Source of the DNA: Bacterioplanes sp.
GTDB lineage: Bacteria; Pseudomonadota; Gammaproteobacteria; Pseudomonadales; Oceanobacteraceae
Assembly: GCA_014859445.1 (NCBI GenBank)
Contig: JACUUC010000004.1
Location: forward strand, 62,001 to 126,000
Reading direction: 5' to 3'
DNA length: 64,000 nt
Under the pieces are notes generated by a model, which was not told where the DNA came from, searched no databases, and saw only the letters and a list, made by a program, of their open reading frames with translations. Shown one piece after another: positions 44,708-53,548 of the stretch; position 1 is the first letter of the stretch; each line of letters begins with the position of its first letter. The position numbers and the translations under genes are program-made.

Positions 44708-45935
44708 TACCGCTTGGCAAAGTCTGCGCTATCGTTGGGCCAGCGCCCTGTTAACATTAATTGCCCTGAGCGTGAGTTGTGTGATTGTGCTGTCGGTGCA
44801 GCATTTGCGCCACGAGATTCGTAGCAGTTTCAGCAACAGTGTGTCGGGGGTGGATTTGGTGGTCGGCGCTCGCACCAGTCAATTGAATTTGTTGCTGTAT
44901 TCGGTGTTTCGTATTGGTACACCGAGCAACAACATTCGTTGGAGTACCGTTGAAGCCTTGCAACAACGGCCGGAAATTCGCTGGTTGATTCCGATTTCCT
45001 TGGGCGATTCCCACCGCGGCTACCGCGTACTGGGTACCACCGAGGCCTATTTTGAGCATTTTCGTTATGGCCAACGCCAGCCGTTAAGTTTTCGTCATGG
45101 CCAGGGCTGGGAAAACACCCTCGACGTCGTGCTCGGCTACCAAGTGGCGGCGGCTCTGCAATATCAAGTGGGCGATCAAATTACCCTGTCACATGGGCTG
45201 GGTAGCACCAGTTTTAGTCAGCACGATGACCAGCCCTTTACTATTGTCGGTATTTTAGAGCCGACAGGAACTCCGGTGGATCAAACACTGCACGTCAGCT
45301 TAGCCGCCATTGAAGCCATTCACGTGGGCTGGCAAGACGGCGTTCGTTTGCAACGTGCGCAACTCAACGCCAACGACATGCCCGAAACATGGCTGCAACC
45401 CAAATCGGTCACGGCGGTGTTTATTGGCTTGAACTCACGACTACAAACGTTTCAGTTGCAGCGTCATATCAATCAATCAACTGCCGAACCATTAATGGCC
45501 ATTATGCCGGGAGTCGCCCTGAGTGAGTTATGGCAGTTAACCCGCTGGATGGAACAAGCGCTGGCCGCCTTGGCGGTGTTGGTGGTCGTGGCGGCACTGA
45601 TCGGCTTGGCCGCCATGTTGCTGGCCGCCATTCATACACGTCAACGCGAAATACAAATCTTACGCACCTTGGGTGCTCGGCCGTGGTTTGTGGTGCGCCT
45701 AATCTGTGCCGAAGCCCTGTTATTGGCAGTGGGGGCTTGTGTGTTAGCCATCACTCTGGCCTCGGCGACTTTGTACGTACTGAGCCCTTGGTTATTGCAG
45801 CATTTGGGTCTGGCCATCAGCGCGACCTTTGCCCCCACTCTGTTATGGCAGGTGTTGGGCGTTACGCTCTGCGCAGCCTTGTTGATTAGCCTGATTCCGG
45901 CGGCGTTTGCCTACCGCATGTCATTGACACGCTGA
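44697..45935 (+). CDS. ABC transporter permease, FtsX/MacB type (ZrgC-like)
   Basis: 412 residues from ATG 44697, with AGGAGGT at 44686-44692; a start at 44679 would place the site inside the gene. Topology is that of the MacB/FtsX family: one N-terminal helix (residues 15-35), a large periplasmic domain (about 40-280) and three C-terminal helices (about 283-310, 330-360, 380-405) with an IHTRQREIQILRTLGARP coupling region. The gene overlaps the ATPase by 11 bases. Confidence 0.88.
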   Translation: MLLNTAWQSLRYRWASALLTLIALSVSCVIVLSVQHLRHEIRSSFSNSVSGVDLVVGARTSQLNLLLYSVFRIGTPSNNIRWSTVEALQQRPEIRWLIPISLGDSHRGYRVLGTTEAYFEHFRYGQRQPLSFRHGQGWENTLDVVLGYQVAAALQYQVGDQITLSHGLGSTSFSQHDDQPFTIVGILEPTGTPVDQTLHVSLAAIEAIHVGWQDGVRLQRAQLNANDMPETWLQPKSVTAVFIGLNSRLQTFQLQRHINQSTAEPLMAIMPGVALSELWQLTRWMEQALAALAVLVVVAALIGLAAMLLAAIHTRQREIQILRTLGARPWFVVRLICAEALLLAVGACVLAITLASATLYVLSPWLLQHLGLAISATFAPTLLWQVLGVTLCAALLISLIPAAFAYRMSLTR

Positions 45936-45945
45936 CGATGAATGT

Positions 45946-47163
45946 TTAATGATGCGGCGTTGCGCGGTACTGCCACGTAACGCCAACCGCAACGCGATTG
46001 CGAGCGCGTTCTGTGCTTTCATCGCGCAGCCATTCCGTTCGTAAGGCCAGTGCATCACGCCATTGCCAGTGCCAAGCAATGCCATAACGACGCGGTGTGA
46101 TTTGTTCTGGATTAGCAAGGCCAGACTCCTGCGCCAAGCGCGGTGCCGCCGCACCCACAAGTTGATTGTCCGTGCGAATATGTTCATAGCGCATGGCGAG
46201 CGTGTGTGCTTGCCATTGCCAATACGGCTGAACCGTTAACGTTTGCTGAGTGGCTTGCAAATTCGCCTGACGAATCCCATCGTGCACCACACCGTCCAAC
46301 TCAGCGTCGATCATTTCCAGCTCAAGCCCGACACGACCATGCGCCAAGGCATCAAACCGCAGGTCGGCATACACACCGGCTAAGCGCGTATCGCCGGTAT
46401 AACGCACATCCGCAAACAAGGGTGCTGTCTGCCCTGGTGGTGCGATGGGCGTATGTTGGTGCCCACCACCATAACGATGATCTGCGCGTGCTTGTGCACT
46501 GGCTTCATACCACCAGCCCCCCACCAGCGCGTGCCACAAGGTGGTTTGTAACTGATAACGCGCAAACACGTCCCAAGCGCCTGCATTGCTGTGATCTGTG
46601 GCAGGAAAAGCCTTTCCGCGCCACCCTTCCAGCCCCACGCTCCAGCCTTTTGTTTCATGCAACCATACGCGCACACCTTCATCATGCAGATGGCGACCAA
46701 ACAAAACATCATGAGCCAAATCGGCATCGGCAAACCAACGATCTTTGGCATGCCGTGCCAAACGCGGTGAAAACATGCCCGACATTTGTCCTATTTCGGC
46801 CACCCAAGGGCCGTTTTCTTGGCAGCACATGACGCCAACGTAAGCATGTTCCAGCGCCACACTGGCGTGTTCGCCATCGCCAGCATGACTGGCCAACGCC
46901 ATCACACCATACGTATTCGCATCGAATCGATAAGCGAGGCCGAGGGTCGCTTCTTCTACCACGACGCCCTGTCGAGCAGGGTATGCGTGCCCGCCCATCA
47001 AGGTACCGGGCACTTGCCAAAATTGGTACTCATCCACCACATTCGCTGAACGCCAATTGGCCACCACACTGAAATCGACATTCAAACCCGACTGAGTTTG
47101 AGGAATTTGATGGGCATAACCCTGAACAGACCAACATGCCAACACGGGCAACAACCATTTCAT
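45946..47163 (-). CDS. Outer-membrane barrel protein linked to an MbnP/MbnH pair
   Basis: 405 residues from ATG 47163 (MKWLLPVLACWSVQGYAHQ), which has GAGAG upstream and a clean signal peptide; an ATG at 47175 overlaps the preceding stop as ATGA and is the alternative. The sequence is a porin-like barrel: many short strands with Trp/Tyr girdles, for example WQVPGTLMGGHAYPARQ, GLAYRFDANTYGVMALASH and MRYEHIRTDNQLVG. Histidines cluster near residue 250 (HRYGGGHQHTP). It is the third gene of the mbnP-mbnH operon. I infer a partner role in metal (probably copper) import through the outer membrane. It does not carry TonB-receptor features. Confidence 0.65.
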   Translation of the reverse strand: MKWLLPVLACWSVQGYAHQIPQTQSGLNVDFSVVANWRSANVVDEYQFWQVPGTLMGGHAYPARQGVVVEEATLGLAYRFDANTYGVMALASHAGDGEHASVALEHAYVGVMCCQENGPWVAEIGQMSGMFSPRLARHAKDRWFADADLAHDVLFGRHLHDEGVRVWLHETKGWSVGLEGWRGKAFPATDHSNAGAWDVFARYQLQTTLWHALVGGWWYEASAQARADHRYGGGHQHTPIAPPGQTAPLFADVRYTGDTRLAGVYADLRFDALAHGRVGLELEMIDAELDGVVHDGIRQANLQATQQTLTVQPYWQWQAHTLAMRYEHIRTDNQLVGAAAPRLAQESGLANPEQITPRRYGIAWHWQWRDALALRTEWLRDESTERARNRVAVGVTWQYRATPHH

Positions 47164-47171
47164 ATCGACTC

Positions 47172-48365
47172 TCATAAGGTATTTTCAGGCTCACTGGCCC
47201 ACGGGTCGGAAAAACGCGGATTGGAAATAAACTCGTGATCGGTGAGCGATTGCAAAAACGCCACTAGGTCGGCTTGCTCATCCGGACTGATGTCGAACGA
47301 CACAATGAAACCATCTTTCAATGGACTCATGCGGCCATCGCCCACATGAGGGCCTTGAGTGATCAAACGACCTCCGGCCGCGTAATTGGCAATCACGTCG
47401 TCGAGTGTGGCGACGGAACCATCGTGATTGTAGGGTGCCGTCAACTCGACATTGCGCAGCGATGGCGCCCGAAACTGCCCCATGTGGCTGGCCACTTCGG
47501 TTACTTCATGGCGACCCGTATTCGGGTATGGGTAAGCGCCTAAGCCATCCACATTATACAGCCCCGTATTATGAAACAGCGGCTCTAGTTGGGTAATGCC
47601 ACGGTCAATAGTGGCGTTGCTGAAATTATAGCCATCGTGACAATGGAAACATTCTAAGCGCTCACTGTTGAACAAGGCTTCGCCACGACGTGCCGCTGCG
47701 CTGTGTTCATTGCGATCAAATGGGCTATTAAACGACGCCAACCCGCGCACAAACGAGGCAATGCTTTTCACGATATTGTCCCAAGCCAAATCGCCTTGCA
47801 ATGGCTCGGCCTGTTCCGGAAACGCCGCCGCAAACAAGCTGGCATAACGCGGTACGCGCTGAATGCTGTCGAGAATCGTGTCTTTATTAAACTCGTTAAT
47901 GCCATGTTCGATAGGGGCATCACCGAACAACGGCAGCATGACCTGTTGCTCAATACGGCCCAAAGCCGGATTAGCCCACGTTAAGTTATTGTACCAAGCC
48001 ACATTCACCAAGGCCTGACTGTTACGTGGATGCCGTTCACCGGTGGCTCCGACGGGCCTTGCCACACCGTCACTAAAGGCTTTGTCTTGATGATGACAAC
48101 TGCCACAGCTGACGCGGCCATTGACCGACAAACGCGTGTCGTAAAACAAATGCCGCCCCAGTTCGAATTTTTCTTCGCTCATGGGGTTGTCGGCGGGTTC
48201 GTGTGGCAGTGGAATGTGATCAGGCACATTCCAATTAAACGCCGACAAACGCGCGCCTTGATCGTCAATGAGGGTATCGCTTTGCTCTATGCAGCCACTC
48301 ATCCAGCTTACACACACCACCAACGAGAAGACCGTCAACCAGCGACAGCCTGTCAAATTCCCCAT
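47172..48365 (-). CDS. MbnH-like di-heme cytochrome c peroxidase-family protein
   Basis: 397 residues from ATG 48365 (AGGTGAG upstream), with a lipobox-like WMSGC and cysteine at 25. Two c-type heme sites are seen: C87-G-S-C90-H91 and C239-F-H-C242-H243. Features of the MbnH subgroup include SEEKFELGRHLFYDTRLS near 65, GLGAYPYPNTGRHEVTEV and APYNHDGSVATLDDVI. In the metallo-mystery pair, the MbnH enzyme oxidises a tryptophan of its MbnP partner to kynurenine to create a copper site. It lies just after the MbnP gene (29-base gap) and is coupled to the barrel gene by ATGA. Other di-heme peroxidase-family proteins are possible, but the MbnP partner argues for MbnH. Confidence 0.85.
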   Translation of the reverse strand: MGNLTGCRWLTVFSLVVCVSWMSGCIEQSDTLIDDQGARLSAFNWNVPDHIPLPHEPADNPMSEEKFELGRHLFYDTRLSVNGRVSCGSCHHQDKAFSDGVARPVGATGERHPRNSQALVNVAWYNNLTWANPALGRIEQQVMLPLFGDAPIEHGINEFNKDTILDSIQRVPRYASLFAAAFPEQAEPLQGDLAWDNIVKSIASFVRGLASFNSPFDRNEHSAAARRGEALFNSERLECFHCHDGYNFSNATIDRGITQLEPLFHNTGLYNVDGLGAYPYPNTGRHEVTEVASHMGQFRAPSLRNVELTAPYNHDGSVATLDDVIANYAAGGRLITQGPHVGDGRMSPLKDGFIVSFDISPDEQADLVAFLQSLTDHEFISNPRFSDPWASEPENTL

Positions 48366-48394
48366 AATCTCACCTAAGTTACGATTCAATCGAC

Positions 48395-49366
48395 TTACCG
48401 CGCTGGCGCAACCACACTAAAAATGGCTTGTGCTGGAGCAATATTCTCTCCCCACGCCAAACCCAACTTGGCCAGAATCTGCTCACATTCTGGATCGGTT
48501 TGACCCGACATGCAGCCAGAAGGACCGTCATCATCCTGTCCGAGGTTGCTGTCGGCAACCAGAGCGGCGTAATCCAATCGAATGACCAAGTCATTCCAAT
48601 CGGTAGCCCCAAGGTCAAGGCTAATCACTTTACGATTAGGCTGAGCACAGTCTTGCGGCTCGGTGCCCGCCGCCAATTCAGTGGCCGTCGTCGGGCAGTT
48701 GGTGCTGCCCAAATGTACATTCCATTTCGTGTTAGTCCAGGTGGCATTACTTGGTCGAGTCACCCCGCCGACTGGTGAGACATCCAACCCCGTAAACTTG
48801 TAGCCCCCTTGCCAGTTCCACGCCATGCTCGATGCCATACCTGGGTTGCGCAATGGCTCTTCCGCATCCGCTTGATTGTTGTGATTGAGGTCGGCCGGAA
48901 CACCCAAGGTAAAGCGCACTTGGCTGATGGTAACTCTTGGATCAATGGTCGCAGAACCAACAAGGGCGTCATTGTAGTGTGGGTTTTTGTTGGTCACTGC
49001 ATCGTTTTCAACAATTTCAGCTTCGCAACCCACGGTATCTCGAAAATCCAACTGCGCGACACGGCTGTTCTGACTAGGGTGTGTTGCATCCAATGTCAGC
49101 GGAATCGCTTCACCCTGATCCGTGATGAACGCTACGTCATGAATGAACAAACGGAAATCGGCGATGGTGACATCGGTACTCGAAGTACCCAACCCTGAGT
49201 AGGTTGTGTCGCATTTAACGGGCTCGTCGTTAACCATGGCCGCAAACGGCAAATTAACGATGCGTGGCGTCACCGTATCTGTGGAACTCGACGAACCACC
49301 ACATCCTGTCAGCATCAGTGCCGCTGATATCAAGCCGAAGGTTATCGGTTGTGCAAATACTCGCAT
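48395..49366 (-). CDS. MbnP-like copper-binding protein (metallo-mystery pair four-Cys family)
   Basis: 323 residues from ATG 49366, with AAGGAT upstream, giving lipobox LTGC with cysteine 22. The family layout is visible: VNLPFAAMVNDEPVKC, DFRLFIHDVAFIT, a YNDALVG and ISQVRFTLGVPADLNHN block, and the paired WNVHLGSTNCP. Six further cysteines (KCD, GCEA, NCPT, DCAQ, GCMS, ECEQ) fit the disulfide-rich fold. Tryptophans in SMAWNWQGGYKF and TKWNVHLGS are candidates for the kynurenine-forming residue. It is the first gene of the leftward mbnP-mbnH-barrel operon and diverges from a DUF3369 regulator. Confidence 0.85.
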   Translation of the reverse strand: MRVFAQPITFGLISAALMLTGCGGSSSSTDTVTPRIVNLPFAAMVNDEPVKCDTTYSGLGTSSTDVTIADFRLFIHDVAFITDQGEAIPLTLDATHPSQNSRVAQLDFRDTVGCEAEIVENDAVTNKNPHYNDALVGSATIDPRVTISQVRFTLGVPADLNHNNQADAEEPLRNPGMASSMAWNWQGGYKFTGLDVSPVGGVTRPSNATWTNTKWNVHLGSTNCPTTATELAAGTEPQDCAQPNRKVISLDLGATDWNDLVIRLDYAALVADSNLGQDDDGPSGCMSGQTDPECEQILAKLGLAWGENIAPAQAIFSVVAPAR

Positions 49367-49425
49367 TGGATCTATCCTTAAAGTCGTAATCAATGCGGGC
49401 AGTATACGGATCGCTCGTTATTCGC

Positions 49426-49461
49426 CTATGCGGCATAGTGTCGCACCCTGTTAAGCAGGGT
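49426..49461. promoter_or_regulatory. Two dyads in the mbnP / DUF3369 divergent region
   Basis: CTATGC-G-GCATAG (49426-49438) and ACCCTG-TTAAG-CAGGGT (49445-49450 and 49456-49461) lie 21-56 bases before the rightward start. They do not clearly match CueR, CsoR or Zur sites I know. They are candidate operators for one or both genes. Confidence 0.4.
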
Positions 49462-49481
49462 CACGTGATGAGGTCAGGTAG

Positions 49482-51689
49482 ATGGTTGAACATTCGGACG
49501 ATTTATTGGTGTTTGCCGATGAAGTGGAAGCAACACCCAGTCCTAGCTTGCTACCTTGGCGTATTTTGATCGTGGATGACGAGCCGGATGTGCATGCGGC
49601 GACCCAATTGGCATTAAAAGGGTTGTTCATTGAAGACCGCCCACTGTCGTTTGTCAGTGCTCACTCGGCGACGGAAGCGTTAGCGTTACTGCAGTCCGAC
49701 TCCGATTTTGCCGTAGCGTTGGTGGATGTGGTGATGGAAAGCGATGATGCAGGGCTGAATTTGGTTCGCACCATTCGAGACACGTTGCACAATCACAGCA
49801 TTCGCTTAATTTTACGCACCGGTCAACCCGGTTACGCGCCCGAAATTGATACCATTCGGGCCTACGACATCAATGATTACAAGACCAAATCCGAGCTCAC
49901 TCGCGTTCGTTTATTTACCAGCATTACGATTGCCATTCGCTCTTACTCGCAAATCAAGCAGTTGGAGGCCGGCCGTAACGGCTTAGAGCAAATATTGGCG
50001 GCAGCACGTGAGTTAGGCAAACCCACCGGCATGAAAAAATTTGCCGCTGGCATCGTCACCCAGTTATGCGCCCTGTTAAAGGTGGCAGAAGAATGTTTGA
50101 TTTGTGCGGCGTTAAATGAACACGACGACGAACCCACCATTTTAGCGGCGGCGGGTCGCTTCGCTGAATGGATGGGGCTGCCACTGAATGCCATTCCTGA
50201 GGCGCGAGTCCGTAATCAATTGCATGCCGTTTTGCATGCGCAACACCACGCCCTAGACGATGGGGTTTGTGTGTACTTCCCGGGAACAGAACAGCAAGCC
50301 CTGGCCGCATTTGTTGATTTACCACGGCCACTGACCGCCATCGAGCAGCGCTTGCTCGAGGTCTTTTGCAGCAACATCGCCGTGGCTTTTGAAAATTTGC
50401 AGCTGTACGGCGCCATCGAACAACTGGCCTACCAAGATGCCTTGGTGGGATTGCCCAATCGCAACGGATTTATTGCGGAAATTGAACGACAAACACGCAG
50501 CTGCTCGCTCAACCAACAAGCCGTTGCCTTGGTGGACTTGGATAATTTTTCGTACATCAATAGCGTCTTGGACGATGCCTTTGGTGACGCCATGTTGCAA
50601 GCGGTTGCGCAACGTTTACGCGCTCAATTTCAAGCAGAGACCTTCATTGCCCGAGTTGGAGGGGATGTGTTTGGCCTGCTCGGTAGCGCAGCGGATGTCA
50701 CCCCCGAACGATTAACCGCGGCCTTTGCTGAACCGTTTGCGCTGCATCAGAACGAACCACTTCGTATCTCGGCCACCAGCGGCTTGATATTGCTTGAACA
50801 ACACCCCAGCAGCGCCGTCGAGGTGATTAAAAATGCCGGTGTCGCGTTAAAACAAGCAAAGCATTTTCAACGCGGTCATACGTTGTTGTTTGCCACGGAG
50901 CTGGCCGATGCCGCACGCGATCGTATGCAGCTGTTAAGCCGGTTGCGCACCGCGTTCTCCAGCGAGCGATTGCACTTGCACTTTCAGCCGTTCATTCGCT
51001 TACACGATGGTGCCGTGGTCGGTGCCGAGTGTTTATTGCGCTGGAAAACCGATGAAGGCCAATTTATTCCGCCCGATCAATTCATTCCCCTAGCCGAGCA
51101 ATCGGGCATGATGGTGGCGCTGGGCGATTGGGTGATTCGTACCGCATTACGCTGGCGAGCCGCGTTGGTCGGGCAAGTCGATGAAGCATTTCGAATCGCC
51201 ATTAACGTGTCGCACGTGCAATTCAGTGAACCGTCGTTTGTTAGCACCTTGCTGGCACACATTCAGCAACATGGACTGCAAGGACATCATGTGGAAATCG
51301 AGTTAACCGAGTCAGTAGCGGTGGATAATCTGCACGAGTTAACCCATAAACTGACGGTATTACGGGACCACGGAGTTGCCATTGCCATGGACGATTTTGG
51401 CACAGGCTATTCGTCGCTCAGTATTTTACGCAGTCTACCCATTGATCGCCTTAAAATTGATCGCAGTTTTGTCAGTGGCGACGATGCCGATTTGGCGCCC
51501 TTTGGTATTGCGCAAACCATTTTGGCACTAGCCAATCATCTGCAATTACACACCATTGCGGAAGGTATTGAAACCGATGAGCAGCGCAACTCACTGATGC
51601 GAGCTGGCTGCCAAGAAGGACAAGGTTACTTTTTCACTAAGCCGATGGATGAAGCACATTTCCATGAGTGGTTGATGACGCATCAATAA
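49482..51689 (+). CDS. DUF3369 response regulator with degenerate GGDEF and EAL domain
   Basis: A 735-residue cytoplasmic protein. A CheY-like receiver spans about 25-150 (LIVDDEPDVHAA, phospho-acceptor Asp82, DYKTKSEL). A DUF3369 domain follows at about 165-310. The GGDEF-like domain has G393-G394-D395-V396-F397 in place of GGDEF, so cyclase activity is unlikely. The EAL-type domain has ECL at 516-518 instead of EAL, but the metal and catalytic residues in AINVSHVQFS, EIELTESV, AMDDFGTGYSSL, LKIDRSFV and IAEGIETDE are present, so phosphodiesterase activity is plausible. The histidine kinase 19 bases downstream is its likely partner. Confidence 0.88.
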   Translation: MVEHSDDLLVFADEVEATPSPSLLPWRILIVDDEPDVHAATQLALKGLFIEDRPLSFVSAHSATEALALLQSDSDFAVALVDVVMESDDAGLNLVRTIRDTLHNHSIRLILRTGQPGYAPEIDTIRAYDINDYKTKSELTRVRLFTSITIAIRSYSQIKQLEAGRNGLEQILAAARELGKPTGMKKFAAGIVTQLCALLKVAEECLICAALNEHDDEPTILAAAGRFAEWMGLPLNAIPEARVRNQLHAVLHAQHHALDDGVCVYFPGTEQQALAAFVDLPRPLTAIEQRLLEVFCSNIAVAFENLQLYGAIEQLAYQDALVGLPNRNGFIAEIERQTRSCSLNQQAVALVDLDNFSYINSVLDDAFGDAMLQAVAQRLRAQFQAETFIARVGGDVFGLLGSAADVTPERLTAAFAEPFALHQNEPLRISATSGLILLEQHPSSAVEVIKNAGVALKQAKHFQRGHTLLFATELADAARDRMQLLSRLRTAFSSERLHLHFQPFIRLHDGAVVGAECLLRWKTDEGQFIPPDQFIPLAEQSGMMVALGDWVIRTALRWRAALVGQVDEAFRIAINVSHVQFSEPSFVSTLLAHIQQHGLQGHHVEIELTESVAVDNLHELTHKLTVLRDHGVAIAMDDFGTGYSSLSILRSLPIDRLKIDRSFVSGDDADLAPFGIAQTILALANHLQLHTIAEGIETDEQRNSLMRAGCQEGQGYFFTKPMDEAHFHEWLMTHQ

Positions 51690-51708
51690 CAACACAGCAG
51701 GAAGCCTT

Positions 51709-53484
51709 ATGACGTTACTGACACCGCCGTATGCCTGGTTTTTGCTGATCATAGTTGGCTTAATTTTGGTCATTCTGTTGCTGCTGTATCGTCAGCGTCA
51801 CTACGTCCACGTCAGCCTTCAGCATCAAGCACTCGAGCAACAACTGCGCACTCACCGTGATCAATATCAAACCTTGGTCAATAACATTCCGGGGATCACC
51901 TATCGTTGCTTGTACGATGAGCATTGGACCATGCTGTTCATCAGTGCCCATGTCGACAGCATCACAGGTTACAGCGCCGATGAACTGCTCAATAATCAAC
52001 AGACCTCGTACGCCGAATTGATTTTACCGGAGGATAATGCACGTGCTGGTCAAATCGTGACGCGCGCCATTGAACAAGGGCAATCGTGGGAAACGGAATA
52101 TCGTCTACGCCATAAAGACGGCTCCTTACGCTGGGCATTTGAGCGCGGGCGGGCGGTGTACGATGACGAGGGTTACATTCTGTATTTAGACGGTTTTATT
52201 CTCGATATTACCGAGGAAAAAAATGCCAAAGCCTCATTAGACCGTTTTTCTGCCCTAGTACGTAACAGCAATGACGCCATGTTTATTGTGCGGCAAGGCA
52301 TCATCATCGATTGCAACGATGCCACTCTACGCATGTTTCACTATCGTTACGATGACATTGTCGGCTTTGATCCCGGCCATATTTCTCCGACCCATCAAGC
52401 CGACGGACACTTGTCATCCGAACGGTCGTTAGCGTACTTGCAGGCCGCCGCCGCCGGGGAGCCGCAACGATTTGAATGGCTACACCAACGCGCCGATGGC
52501 TCATTATTCGAAGCCGATGTGTCGTTAAGTTGTTTTCAGCAAGACGACGAGCTACTCGCCATTGGGATTGTTCGCGATATTGCGGAAAAGAAGCGGCGCG
52601 AGCGCGAGATCATGGAGCTAAATGCCACGCTGGAACAGCGGGTACGAAAACGTACTGAGGAATTAAGCCGTGCGTTAGACAATCTGAAACACACCCAAGA
52701 TGAATTATTGCAACGTGAAAAGTTAGCCTCACTCGGGGCATTGGTCGCTGGGGTGTCACACGAGCTCAATACGCCACTGGGAAATGCAGTCACGGTGTCG
52801 AGCACACTGCTCGATCATCACCGTGCTTTTTTGCAGCAGTTAGAACGGGGTTTAACGCGCTCGGCACTGGATACGTTTTTACACGATGTAGAAGAAAGTG
52901 GGCGCATTATCGAACGCAACCTGCAACGCGCCGCCGAGTTAATGAGCAGTTTCAAGCAACTGGCCGTGGATCAAACCAGTGACCAACGTCGTACCTTCAA
53001 GCTGCATGACGTGGTGCATGAAGTGACCTTGACCCTGTTACCCAGTTTACGGAAAGCAAGCATTGTGTTGCACGAGTCGATTTCGCCGACCCTCGAATTA
53101 GACAGTTATCCAGGCCCATTAGGACAAGTGCTGTTGAATTTACTCAATAACGCCACGATTCATGCGTTTGCACACACGGATGACAAGCAGATATGGGTAA
53201 GTGCCGTGTGTTCGAGTGACGGCTGGCTGCGTTTGACGGTTGCCGATAATGGCTGTGGAATTGACGCTGCCCACCGCAAACGTATCTTCGACCCATTTTT
53301 CACTACCCGCTTAGGGCAAGGCGGCTCAGGGCTAGGGCTGCACATCACACATACGCTGGTCACGGGTCTACTTGGAGGGCGAATCGATGTGGAAAGCCAT
53401 GAGTATGGCGGCGCACTGTTTACGGTATTTTTGCCACTGTCGGCACCCAGCCTGACTGAACCCATGCGCAACACATCCGCGTAA
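51709..53484 (+). CDS. PAS sensor histidine kinase
   Basis: A 591-residue kinase. One N-terminal membrane helix (8-26, FLLIIVGLILVILLLL) is followed by two PAS domains (about 45-165 and 175-290; the first has DEHWTMLFISAHVDSITGYS), a coiled coil (about 295-345), the H-box GVSHELNTPLG with His351, and an ATPase domain with LLNNATIHAF, DNGCGIDAAH and GSGLGLHIT. It shares an operon with the DUF3369-EAL response regulator and is the probable kinase for Asp82 of that protein. The signal is unknown. Confidence 0.9.
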   Translation: MTLLTPPYAWFLLIIVGLILVILLLLYRQRHYVHVSLQHQALEQQLRTHRDQYQTLVNNIPGITYRCLYDEHWTMLFISAHVDSITGYSADELLNNQQTSYAELILPEDNARAGQIVTRAIEQGQSWETEYRLRHKDGSLRWAFERGRAVYDDEGYILYLDGFILDITEEKNAKASLDRFSALVRNSNDAMFIVRQGIIIDCNDATLRMFHYRYDDIVGFDPGHISPTHQADGHLSSERSLAYLQAAAAGEPQRFEWLHQRADGSLFEADVSLSCFQQDDELLAIGIVRDIAEKKRREREIMELNATLEQRVRKRTEELSRALDNLKHTQDELLQREKLASLGALVAGVSHELNTPLGNAVTVSSTLLDHHRAFLQQLERGLTRSALDTFLHDVEESGRIIERNLQRAAELMSSFKQLAVDQTSDQRRTFKLHDVVHEVTLTLLPSLRKASIVLHESISPTLELDSYPGPLGQVLLNLLNNATIHAFAHTDDKQIWVSAVCSSDGWLRLTVADNGCGIDAAHRKRIFDPFFTTRLGQGGSGLGLHITHTLVTGLLGGRIDVESHEYGGALFTVFLPLSAPSLTEPMRNTSA

Positions 53485-53488
53485 ATGC

Positions 53489-53520
53489 AAAAAGCCCCGA
53501 GCATGACTCAGGGCTTTTTT
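53489..53520. terminator. Bidirectional terminator between the kinase and acyl-CoA ligase genes
   Basis: AAAAGCCC (53489-53496) pairs with GGGCTTTT (53511-53518), with an A run before and a T run after, serving the converging genes on both strands. Confidence 0.88.
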
Positions 53521-53548
53521 CCAATCGTATGATTAGCGATCGCCGAAC

